In this document: positions 6,898-13,018 of the stretch, one piece after another | How the letters are laid out: every line of letters starts with the position of its first letter | Position numbering within the stretch: position 1 is the first letter of the stretch | Assembly (NCBI GenBank): GCA_036939355.1 | Contig: JALLAP010000425.1 | Location: 1-13,018, forward strand | Reading direction: 5' to 3' | DNA: 13,018 nucleotides | Origin: Thalassiosira profunda | Taxonomy: Eukaryota > Bacillariophyta > Thalassiosirophyceae > Thalassiosirales > Thalassiosiraceae | The notes under the pieces: generated by a model | What the model was told of the DNA's origin: nothing | What the model saw: the letters and a program-made list of their open reading frames with translations, nothing else | The model's database searches: none | Made by a program: the position numbers and the translations under genes

Positions 6898-7030
6898 GGT
6901 AGATTGAGACTTGATGTTCGTTCGGGGATGGAGGGCTTTGTATCATCTTGGCTCAAAAAAAGCGTGGATTCTCACGAGCGATGGATTTCGACTGAGTCGC
7001 CGTCAATCAAGTCACCCTCTCCTTCCCTCT

Positions 7031-8422
7031 CTAACCATTTTTCTTTTGCAAGAGAGTCGCCAACGATACCCTCTGGCCGTCGTAGAAGGAGCCGCTGTCG
7101 ATGGCGCCCTTGAGCACATCTCTGTTCGACTGACACCCTCTCCTCGCCGGATTGCCCATGAGTGGCACAATGACATCTTTGCAATCCGCGTCTCTCGGTC
7201 GCTGTATCTCCATTTCAAACCACTCCTCGAAGGGATTGCAACGCATTTGCTCAAACCCTTCCCCATAGTCTTCCGGCCACTGCCGCCACCGCTCCTCCTC
7301 AAGCGAGCGATCGTCAATCGCATCTCCGTCGTCGAGCACGATTCCATCGGGCACTTCGCGGACGACGGTGTCAGGGTTCACACCCCGCGGGCCATTGCTT
7401 CCCTCCGGCCACGTGTTGAAGAGCAACCCTGACCTTCTCTTGGCGCTCTCCTCCTCCTCTTCAGCTCCTTCATCTTCGTCGTCGTACTCGTCAAAGCCGT
7501 CGTCCCAATACGAATCCTCGTCGTCGCAGTCCTCCTCGCATTCTTTCTCCAAGAAAGCGTTCAATTCCTTCTCGCTCAGCAGATACCGATCGGGAGGCTT
7601 GGGCACCGCGTGGAAGGCAGCGCCGTCGAATCTCAGCAGCCGCCCGGTCACCGCTGGTACTATTGCCATCTCCTCCTTTTCACGCGTTTGCTCAGCTTCA
7701 TCGTAGCCGTACTGCTTCTTCTGCTCGTCGTCCCAGTAGTTCTCCACATCGACAATGTACTCCACGCACCTCTCCTCCACATTGGCCTCGGAATGGAACG
7801 ACGCCGAGCTATCGCTGGGCACTGTGCGCGCGGTGACCGTGCCCCACGCCACTCGTCGATTCGGAAAGACCACCGTCGGCCCCGCCCGACCCTCCTTTTC
7901 ATTGTCCGAATTGTCAGCCACCTGCATGTACAACACGTGACCATTCCTCGGACATCGCAGTATCCCGTCCTCTTTCAAGGCATTCTCGTCGATGTCCGCG
8001 TGGGCGTCCAAATTGATGTACTTGGCCCTCGACCAATACTCGACGATTGTCGAGGTGTCGTTTAATGATGTCAATAGTTGGTCGATGGCGGTTTCTATCG
8101 GGGTCAGCCGCCGATGATTTTGGCCGCGGCGGAAGACGAAGGAGCCGTCGGTGCCGCGCTGGGTGCTCTCCAGGGAGAGCTCGTGCAGTAGTTGGCAGGT
8201 TTTGGGGGAGGCGACGTTGTTGTAGACGCTGATGGACGCGGAGAGTGCGTGTGATGGGCGCGATGCACATCTTGTGCACTGCGCAGCCGACGGCCGCCAC
8301 CGCGGCGAGGCTGTCGGAATGTTCGAGAAGGCTCGCGCCCAATGATGGGACGGCAGGCCTACCAGCATTGCTGCCAGCGCGCATAACATCGCCAGGCGAC
8401 GCGAGAGATGGGCGGGCAACAT
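7031..8422 (-). CDS. Plastid-targeted 2-oxoglutarate/Fe(II) oxygenase-like protein
   Basis: 463 residues from the ATG at 8420-8422. The N-terminus (LAMLCALAAMLVGLPSHHWARA) is signal-peptide-like and is followed by F32-SNIP, a plausible ASAFAP-type plastid cleavage site. The core shows HADID (H141, D143), a middle strand GHVLYMQV...GPTVVFP (161-187) and RLLRFDGAAFHAVPKPPDRY (261-280) with H271 and R279. This matches the HxD...H...R pattern of double-stranded beta-helix 2OG/Fe(II) oxygenases such as prolyl-4-hydroxylases. Two acidic insertions stand out: YWDDEQKKQYGYDE, and a Glu/Asp-rich run at about 290-327. The region beyond 335 is not assigned. The substrate is unknown. A possible 72-nt in-frame intron (8229-8300, GT...AG) would remove 24 residues after SPR; the continuous reading is preferred because it needs no splicing, but both fit the frame. 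Confidence 0.7.
   Translation of the reverse strand: MLPAHLSRRLAMLCALAAMLVGLPSHHWARAFSNIPTASPRWRPSAAQCTRCASRPSHALSASISVYNNVASPKTCQLLHELSLESTQRGTDGSFVFRRGQNHRRLTPIETAIDQLLTSLNDTSTIVEYWSRAKYINLDAHADIDENALKEDGILRCPRNGHVLYMQVADNSDNEKEGRAGPTVVFPNRRVAWGTVTARTVPSDSSASFHSEANVEERCVEYIVDVENYWDDEQKKQYGYDEAEQTREKEEMAIVPAVTGRLLRFDGAAFHAVPKPPDRYLLSEKELNAFLEKECEEDCDDEDSYWDDGFDEYDDEDEGAEEEEESAKRRSGLLFNTWPEGSNGPRGVNPDTVVREVPDGIVLDDGDAIDDRSLEEERWRQWPEDYGEGFEQMRCNPFEEWFEMEIQRPRDADCKDVIVPLMGNPARRGCQSNRDVLKGAIDSGSFYDGQRVSLATLLQKKNG
8266..8279 (-). repeat. Recurrent 14-mer GTGCACAAGATGTG, copy 3 (5' part of a gene)
   Basis: Exact match on the minus strand, sense to the oxygenase-like gene, reading QCTRC if translated. 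It extends to 16 identical bases with copy 2 (GTGCACAAGATGTGCA). An AG follows 37 nt later (8229-8230), so it may also be intronic. Confidence 0.8.
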
Positions 8423-8906
8423 GATGTGATGTGTGATTTGTGACCGGCGCGACGTCAGCGAGCACTTGTTTGAATCGACCTCGCCTTATGCGACAGCAAC
8501 CGCGCAGCCGATGGAAGGGCGCCGCACTCTGCGCCTAGCGCTGTTGATCGTTGGATTATGGCCGCGGCTCGGGCGGAGCGGGCGGGCGTCGAGGGGGAGG
8601 ATCCGGGCGGTGGGCGGTGCTTGATTGATTGGGTGCTGGTCGCTGAGGAAGGAGGGAGGGAAGGAGACGACACCGGTGTCGAGACACCATCTTTTACTTC
8701 TCAATAAGAACCAATTCCAGCGTACATAACATCTTTCGCGGCGCGAAAGGGAAAGAGAAGAAACAGTTTGAAAAGAACTTGCGGGGCGGCGATTGCAAAT
8801 CAAGCGAGCAAGGGCCTCCTGCGATCACTTTGTCCGGCACGAGGCAGTTGCAACGCCGCTGCGGCGCCCACAGGAACGACAGAGTGCAAGGTTGGATAGA
8901 GCGACG
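8423..8906. promoter_or_regulatory. 484-bp divergent promoter region
   Basis: This separates the divergent oxygenase-like (-) and acidic coiled-coil (+) genes. On the minus strand TGACGTC (8451-8457) lies 29 bp before the oxygenase-like ATG. A 12-bp palindrome with a third half-site lies at 8669-8688. The stretch from 8793 to 8906 is open in the frame of the downstream gene but has no ATG, so it is read as 5' untranslated. No other gene is seen. Confidence 0.5.
8669..8688. promoter_or_regulatory. Triple half-site GACACC-GGTGTC-GA-GACACC
   Basis: GACACCGGTGTC (8669-8680) is a perfect 12-bp palindrome. After a 2-base spacer, GACACC (8683-8688) repeats the half-site and forms a second inverted pair with GGTGTC. 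The site lies between divergent genes and resembles a composite binding site for a dimeric or multimeric factor, which is not identified. Confidence 0.45.
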
Positions 8907-11315
8907 ATGCGGATGCCGCCGGGCAGCACCCCTACGGCGGCGGCCCACCGCCGGCTGCGGCAGCGGCAGAGCTTGGGCCGAGGCGCAGCTGTGAAGGCCT
9001 CCGCTCCGACAAACAAGCCGGCCGATGCCGAGCCTGCGATGGATCAGGAGAACGAGACGAGTGCTGCGCCTGCCGCCAATGAGGCGGATGCCTCGGCCAA
9101 GGTGCTCGCTGAGGAAGGTTCGCCCGCGGTGCTCGGCGAGAGCACATCTCACGTCACGACAACCTCCAACCGCAACGACGGAGGCGTCGACAGCTTCGTC
9201 GCGGCATTGAAGAAGGCGAAGCAGCTCGAGGCCGCGCCGCCGGGAGCATACCGCCGGCTGAACGCCAAGGTCAAGAAGCTGGAGGTCAAAGACGACGAGA
9301 ACGAGGAGCAGCCGTCGGAGGGCAAAGAAGTCGATGCACCGACCGAGGAGCACCGGGGCGGCGCCCACACCGTCAAGACAACGAGCCTCGCCCACCGCCG
9401 CAGGGCGCAAAGGGCGGCCATCTTCAAGGCGGGAAAACATCCCAAGCCGTCCGTAGTCAATGAAGTTGTGGACAGGAGGTCGTCCGACGAGAACAGCGTG
9501 GTCTTGATGGAGCGGGATCGCCTCGGGAGCGACGAGGAGATTGCGCACGAGCCCAAGCCGAGGCGAATCAAGGGTGGGAAATGGACGACTGATGTGGGCT
9601 TCAACGAGAATGAGGAGACGATCAACGAGAAGGAGGATACGGCCGCTGGGAAGGAGGCAGAGGAGGAACTTCCGAGCAAGCCCTCGATGCACCGGTGGAA
9701 GATGCGGGAGGACAAGCTCCACCTCGCTCGACTTCGCCGGGCCCACCGCGCCGCGAAGGACGACGTTGCGGACGCTCCAGCCGACGACAAGGAGAACGAC
9801 GGTACGCTGGCGTCGGGCAAGGGCAAGGTGTGGACGCCGCGGATCAAGGCGCTGGGCGTGTGGAAGAACGCCGGTGGGAAGGGTGAGACCGCGGCGGTCG
9901 AACAGAGAGAGGCCGAGCCTACGGAAGAAGCCTCGCCCATTGCGAGCCAGAGGAAGGCGTTTTCCGAGGATACGCCCGTGCCCGAAGCCTCTGTGCCAGA
10001 AGACGTTGGGGAGGAGAAGGAGGAGGAAGAGGCGACTGAGAAGGCAGAGGAGGCTTCGCCTGCCAAGGAGGAGTCCCACCTACGGCAGTTCCAGAGGCGG
10101 AGGCACCTCCTCGAGCGGAGGTGGCAGACTAACGGCAAGGCGGGCCAGACGGGAAGGACCGCAAAGGAAAATTCGGTGTCAGTTGGTGGAGAAGTGGCTG
10201 TCAAGCCGATCGAGGCAGCCAACGCCGATGGAAACGAAGACAGGCTCAACGCGATCCAGAGGAAGCGCCAGCTCTTCGAGCGGAGGATGAAGGCCCACGA
10301 GGACGCGAGCGAGAGGGCCAAGGAGGTTGCCGCCAATGCAAAAACATTCATCGGCGACATACGCGATGCGAGCGAGGGCCGATCCAGCGACGACAACCCA
10401 CCCGAGGAAGTGCCGGAGCCAGAGGTCGAGGGTTCCCCGGAGCCTCTTCCCAGCAAAGGCCTGGCCGGCGAGGAACTGGCTCGAGCCCTGTTGGCCAAGC
10501 TGGAGTCCAAGATCACCAGCCAGACGAGGTCTCTTCAGGAGAACGCGCAGCTCGAAGAGAGCTCGTTCGCAACGTTCGAGCCGGAGTGGGCGGTGGCTCC
10601 CACCGCGAGCGGAGAGGATGCCCGTGCCTTCGAGTCCGTGCAGGGCGAGGCCGGTACCACCGATTTCTTTCAGGCGAGCGCCTTCGATGAGGGCGTCTTC
10701 GGTGGAGGGGAAGCGGGCGCGTTCGAGCAAGAGCTGGACGATATCTTCGAAGCGCCCGGAGATGAGGATGCGGCCTTCGCGGAGGAAGTCGATTTCGACT
10801 TTCAGCCGACTTCAACTTTGCCGGTACTGCCGGAGGAGGGCCCCGCGTTCGAAGGCGAAGACCTGAGACAGGAAGAGAATGGTATAATGGTGATGGAGAA
10901 CCCTGGCGAATACGGCGAAGAGCTGCCCACGGTCCCGGAAGAAAGTGACGAAGGATTGGACTCCATGATGGAGGCCTTCCAGGCAGGCTTGGACGACGAG
11001 CAGCTGGCCACGTTCTACGAGATCATGGCCGCTCACGAGTCGAAGGTCCTCCAGTTGGAAGAATCCAACAAGTCCAAGGCGGAAGAGGTCGAGTTCCTGA
11101 AGGGCGAAATGATGGGCCAGCACGACCAGATCCTGGGATTGTTGGAAGGCAAGACCGAGGAAGCCGACGGAGAGGTTGTCGCGGCCTTGAACGAAGAAAT
11201 TGCGAACCTGCGCCTCCAGCTGAAGGCGGTGCAGCAGAAGGGAGGGAAGGGCACGAAAAAGATGAAGGGCCTCCGGCTGGGAAGCAAGCTTAAGCTCCCG
11301 GGCATGAGCCGGTAG
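8907..11315 (+). CDS. Large disordered acidic protein with repeated basic motifs and C-terminal coiled coil
   Basis: 802 residues from the first in-frame ATG (8907, A at -3; a second ATG follows at 8913). Most of it is low-complexity and Glu/Ala/Pro-rich, without signal peptide or membrane segment. Short basic segments recur among acidic linkers: HRRLRQRQSLGRG near the start, YRRLNAKVKKLEVK, HRRRAQRAAIFKAGK, HLARLRRAHRAAK, HLRQFQRRRHLLERRW (391-406) and DRLNAIQRKRQLFERRM (445-461). The last two align as L-x3-Q-R-x-R-x-L-x-E-R-R. Residues about 520-690 are strongly acidic with spaced Phe (FATFEPEW, FFQASAFDEGVFG, FEQELDDIFEAP). Residues about 705-778 are heptad-like coiled coil, and the end is basic (KGTKKMKGLRLGSKLKL). 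No family is recognised. A scaffold or cytoskeletal/nucleic-acid-associated role would fit but is not shown. Confidence 0.8.
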   Translation: MRMPPGSTPTAAAHRRLRQRQSLGRGAAVKASAPTNKPADAEPAMDQENETSAAPAANEADASAKVLAEEGSPAVLGESTSHVTTTSNRNDGGVDSFVAALKKAKQLEAAPPGAYRRLNAKVKKLEVKDDENEEQPSEGKEVDAPTEEHRGGAHTVKTTSLAHRRRAQRAAIFKAGKHPKPSVVNEVVDRRSSDENSVVLMERDRLGSDEEIAHEPKPRRIKGGKWTTDVGFNENEETINEKEDTAAGKEAEEELPSKPSMHRWKMREDKLHLARLRRAHRAAKDDVADAPADDKENDGTLASGKGKVWTPRIKALGVWKNAGGKGETAAVEQREAEPTEEASPIASQRKAFSEDTPVPEASVPEDVGEEKEEEEATEKAEEASPAKEESHLRQFQRRRHLLERRWQTNGKAGQTGRTAKENSVSVGGEVAVKPIEAANADGNEDRLNAIQRKRQLFERRMKAHEDASERAKEVAANAKTFIGDIRDASEGRSSDDNPPEEVPEPEVEGSPEPLPSKGLAGEELARALLAKLESKITSQTRSLQENAQLEESSFATFEPEWAVAPTASGEDARAFESVQGEAGTTDFFQASAFDEGVFGGGEAGAFEQELDDIFEAPGDEDAAFAEEVDFDFQPTSTLPVLPEEGPAFEGEDLRQEENGIMVMENPGEYGEELPTVPEESDEGLDSMMEAFQAGLDDEQLATFYEIMAAHESKVLQLEESNKSKAEEVEFLKGEMMGQHDQILGLLEGKTEEADGEVVAALNEEIANLRLQLKAVQQKGGKGTKKMKGLRLGSKLKLPGMSR
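10077..10298 (+). repeat. Two related basic motifs in the acidic coiled-coil protein
   Basis: HLRQFQRRRHLLERRW (from 10077) and RLNAIQRKRQLFERRM (from 10242) share L, QR, R, L and ERR at the same spacing, about 54 residues apart. Looser relatives occur at SLAHRRRAQRAAIF and HLARLRRAHRAA further upstream. Confidence 0.6.
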
Positions 11316-11687
11316 AGGAGAAGGCCATGAAAGAGAAGATGAACAAAGAGAGTCTCGGACAGGAACGAAGTTTAAGGTTCGTCCAGCCTCGTGGCGTGTG
11401 AAAGAATGAAGGGAACAATGATACATGTAACTTAGAGCAGCAACACCCTGTGCACATCATGTGAAGTTGAATGGTGCACCTGTTACAATACAGCGACACA
11501 GACTCCAATAGTTAGTGTACAAAGACTTCTGACTTGATGTTGAAGTTGCACGAGAGCGGAAACTGCATGCAAGATTCGCCACCAAGTTCTCTTGACGCGA
11601 CGCTTCTCATAATTTCTCTGCCTCGTAACCATGACGCCCGCCCTCCTCCTCGCCGCCCCCGGCGCCCACCGCCTGTGCGAGCCCGCC
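11316..11687. other. 372-bp stretch between two plus-strand genes
   Basis: This should hold the 3' end of the acidic protein gene and the promoter and 5' leader of the cysteine-module gene. It holds a near copy of the recurrent 14-mer (GTGCACATCATGTG, 11450-11463) and another GTGCAC at 11474-11479. No AATAAA is seen after the first gene. An upstream in-frame ATG at 11631 could extend the next gene by 19 residues. Confidence 0.5.
11450..11463. repeat. Near copy of the recurrent 14-mer
   Basis: GTGCACATCATGTG matches the 14-mer at 12 of 14 positions on the plus strand. Read on the minus strand, CACATGATGTGCAC matches the hairpin copy (5106-5119) at 13 of 14. Because the motif is nearly palindromic, the orientation of this copy is uncertain. 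Confidence 0.5.
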
Positions 11688-12641
11688 ATGGCGTCCGGCC
11701 TTCTCGTCGCCCTCCTCCTGGCCTCGCTGCTGCCGTCGGCGACTGACGCCCAGACGCCGCCGGTGCCGACATGGAGTCCGACGACTAAATTCCCGACGAC
11801 GGAGATTCCTACAACGTCTGTGCCTCAATCCTCATCCGTCTCTTGTGCCAATGTCAGGTGCGCTGACCCCTGCCTGAACGTCTTTTGCACGGACGAAGGG
11901 GACTGTGAGCGATGTTCCGATCCTTTCAGCAATAATTGCATTGCAACATGCACTGCCGGCGATACGTTTTGCACGGGTTACAGGTGCAAGCTCCCGGACT
12001 GGATGCTCCAAGACGATTCCAATCCTACAACATCTGCGTCCATCTCTTGCGCCAATGTCAGATGTGCCGACCCCTGCATTGAGGCATCATGCGGTGACGA
12101 CGAGTACTGCGAGCGGTGTTCCAATCCTTTCAGTACTGATTGCATTCCAACATGCACTGCGGGCGACGGGGGGTTTTGTGCAGGTTACAGATGCAGGAGT
12201 TCGCAGGCTAAAGTCGGGGATGTTGGGATCGGACGGTGTCCAGAGGTCTCGTGTCCCGACCCCTGCCTAGAGACACCGTGTGGAGCGGACGAAGTATGCA
12301 TGCCACGCAGAGATCCGGATCGTCCGGTGCATCGAAGGCTCCGTCCGAGGGCACTCCTATCCTGCACCATGAAGCCTTATAACTGCGTGGGATTCAAATG
12401 TGTACAGGCCCCAACCCCGGCCCCAACCATTGCCCCGACCACGCCGGCCCCCGTCCCGCCCCGGATCCAGCACTGGCACAAGCCAACCATTGCCCCAACC
12501 ACGCCCACCGCTGGCGCTACGGCTGATGCTACGGCTGATGCCACGGCTATCGGTGCTACGACGGCTGGTGCTATGACTGCCACCACCGTGCCGGTACAGG
12601 TGTGGTTGGGCATTGCGTTCGCTTATTCTCTCTGTGTCTAA
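11688..12641 (+). CDS. Secreted or surface protein with three cysteine modules and Pro/Thr/Ala-rich tail
   Basis: 317 residues from the ATG at 11688, chosen because GCCATGG is an ideal context and it begins a clean signal peptide, MASGLLVALLLASLLPSATDA/Q; an ATG at 11631 would add 19 residues ahead of it. A Thr/Pro-rich linker follows. Modules 1 (53-100) and 2 (121-169) are nearly identical: SCANVRCADPC, a C, CERCSxPFSxxC, CTAGD, then GYRC. Module 3 (184-238) keeps CPDPCLETPC and the last three Cys spacings (C-x6-C-x4-C), but its middle is replaced by an Arg-rich stretch. A PTPAPTIAPTTPAP tail and an Ala/Thr-rich stretch lead to a short hydrophobic end (VQVWLGIAFAYSLCV), which might be a GPI-anchor signal. 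Disulfide-rich modules on a probably O-glycosylated stalk suggest a cell-surface or extracellular protein. No function is recognised. Confidence 0.8.
   Translation: MASGLLVALLLASLLPSATDAQTPPVPTWSPTTKFPTTEIPTTSVPQSSSVSCANVRCADPCLNVFCTDEGDCERCSDPFSNNCIATCTAGDTFCTGYRCKLPDWMLQDDSNPTTSASISCANVRCADPCIEASCGDDEYCERCSNPFSTDCIPTCTAGDGGFCAGYRCRSSQAKVGDVGIGRCPEVSCPDPCLETPCGADEVCMPRRDPDRPVHRRLRPRALLSCTMKPYNCVGFKCVQAPTPAPTIAPTTPAPVPPRIQHWHKPTIAPTTPTAGATADATADATAIGATTAGAMTATTVPVQVWLGIAFAYSLCV
11844..12401 (+). repeat. Three cysteine-module coding repeats
   Basis: Modules span about 11844-11987, 12048-12194 and 12237-12401. The first two are close at the nucleotide level, including identical runs such as AACATGCACTGC, pointing to a recent duplication. 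The third is more diverged and longer. Confidence 0.75.
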
Positions 12642-12780
12642 AGATTATATTGTTTCAATAAACAACTGCAAGTGACTTCAATGACAAAGTCTTTGCCGCA
12701 GGCCGCCTCGGCGGCGAGGGCGCGCTCCGGCCGAGCAGGAGGGCGGCGAGGAGGATCGGGAGGGAGAGCCGCGGCACCAT
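12638..12780 (-). pseudogene. Possible broken short secreted-protein reading frame
   Basis: On the minus strand an ATG in good context (ACCATGG, 12778-12780) begins MVPRLSLPILLAALLLGRS, a strong signal-peptide-like stretch, but that frame ends after 41 codons (stop at 12655-12657). In the next frame, from about 12730, the sequence continues naturally as ALAAEAACGKDFVIEVTCSC and stops at 12638-12640, just at the end of the convergent gene. A single frameshift would therefore join a signal peptide to a Cys-containing mature part. It could be a gene relic, a sequencing error, an exon of the gene to the right, or chance in GC-rich DNA. Confidence 0.22.
12657..12662 (+). terminator. AATAAA polyadenylation signal
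   Basis: A canonical AATAAA lies 15 nt after the TAA (12639-12641) of the cysteine-module gene. This is the only canonical signal found close after a stop in the window, so its use is plausible but not certain. Confidence 0.4.
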
Positions 12781-12884
12781 GGTTAGCAAGCAGTGCATGC
12801 ATGCAAGTTGTTGCGAGAAGCTGGCCGGCCACCAGCACGCGCAACTCGCAACTCTACTGCTCTTTATGTCGCAAATATATGTAC

Positions 12885-13018
12885 TTACATAGGAATCATA
12901 CTGTAGGATACCTCTTTTATCTGGATCTCGCCGCGACACTTTTTGTCCTGCACAGACAAATCCAGAGTCTCAGCGGCTTGCCAGCACGCCGGCGAGCGAA
13001 GAGCGAAGATGCTGAGAC
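12885..13018 (-). CDS. C-terminal end of an unidentified gene (5' part beyond the window)
   Basis: On the minus strand one frame is open from the window edge (first full codon at 13016) to a TAA at 12885-12887, 43 codons, ending VSYSMIPM. The sequence reads as ordinary soluble protein (AAETLDLSVQDKKCRGEIQI). A consensus splice donor GTAAGT overlaps the end (from 12888), so the coding sequence may instead be spliced onto a further exon to the left and not stop here. Too little is visible to name a family. Confidence 0.45.
   Translation of the reverse strand, partial: LSIFALRSPACWQAAETLDLSVQDKKCRGEIQIKEVSYSMIPM

Noticed and set aside
8793..8906. Extension of the acidic coiled-coil gene to 8793
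   Set aside because: The frame is open but would have to start at TTG; the first ATG with a purine at -3 is at 8907.
9149..10516. 455-codon minus-strand frame, and a 461-codon minus frame at 8694-10079
   Set aside because: Both are antisense shadows of the Glu/Arg-rich plus-strand gene; their Ser/Leu/Arg-rich composition is what the complement of GAG/GCC-rich codons gives.
12294..12376. Intron in cysteine module 3 (GTATGC donor at 12294, AG before 12377)
   Set aside because: It would keep no better cysteine spacing and would remove the C-x6-C part that matches modules 1 and 2.
1..13018. CRISPR array, tRNA/rRNA genes, prokaryotic operons or phage genes
   Set aside because: No spaced repeats of CRISPR type, no cloverleaf or rRNA cores were recognised. 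Introns, Kozak-like starts and plastid-type targeting peptides point to a eukaryotic nuclear genome.

Overview
The window looks like nuclear DNA of a photosynthetic protist with a complex red-lineage plastid, most likely a stramenopile (ochrophyte). Genes are monocistronic, lie on both strands, and two carry short GT-AG introns (127 and 115 bp). Two proteins start with a signal-peptide-like segment followed by a Phe at the likely cleavage point (ATG/FTAP and ARA/FS), which resembles the ASAFAP plastid-import signal of red-lineage complex plastids. RING-Sel1-MYND and MATH-BTB-SAP proteins, and Pro/Thr-rich cysteine-module secreted proteins, are also familiar from ochrophytes. I cannot name the species.

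Layout. 1-269 (+): C-terminal end of a Lys/Pro/Ser-rich protein with three 16-residue repeats; its start is outside the window. 270-1024: no confident gene, but a decayed coding-like segment at 328-641. 1025-2384 (-): two-exon OB-fold / CCCH / methyltransferase protein. 2800-3861 (-): RING-Sel1-MYND protein. 3862-4424: divergent promoter region holding a 210-bp TA-flanked inverted-repeat element (4039-4248) and a bZIP-type site cluster (4334-4358). 4425-5424 (+): two-exon plastid membrane protein of DUF4079 type. 5740-6897 (-): MATH-BTB-SAP protein. 7031-8422 (-): putative plastid-targeted 2-oxoglutarate/Fe(II) oxygenase-like protein. 8907-11315 (+): large, mostly disordered, acidic protein with repeated basic motifs and a C-terminal coiled coil. 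11688-12641 (+): secreted or surface protein with three cysteine modules. 12885-13018 (-): C-terminal end of a gene that runs off the window.

No operon-like system is visible. The genes appear to be independent housekeeping, regulatory and surface functions. Two (4425-5424 and 7031-8422) probably act in the plastid, and both have a TGACGTC element close upstream.

The most unusual signals lie outside the genes. A 14-base sequence, GTGCACAAGATGTG, occurs three times exactly, always in the sense orientation of the gene holding it. It sits exactly 62 nt before the acceptor in both introns, and in one of them it forms the core of a perfect 27-nt hairpin. The second is the non-autonomous, Tc1/mariner-like inverted-repeat element between two divergent genes.
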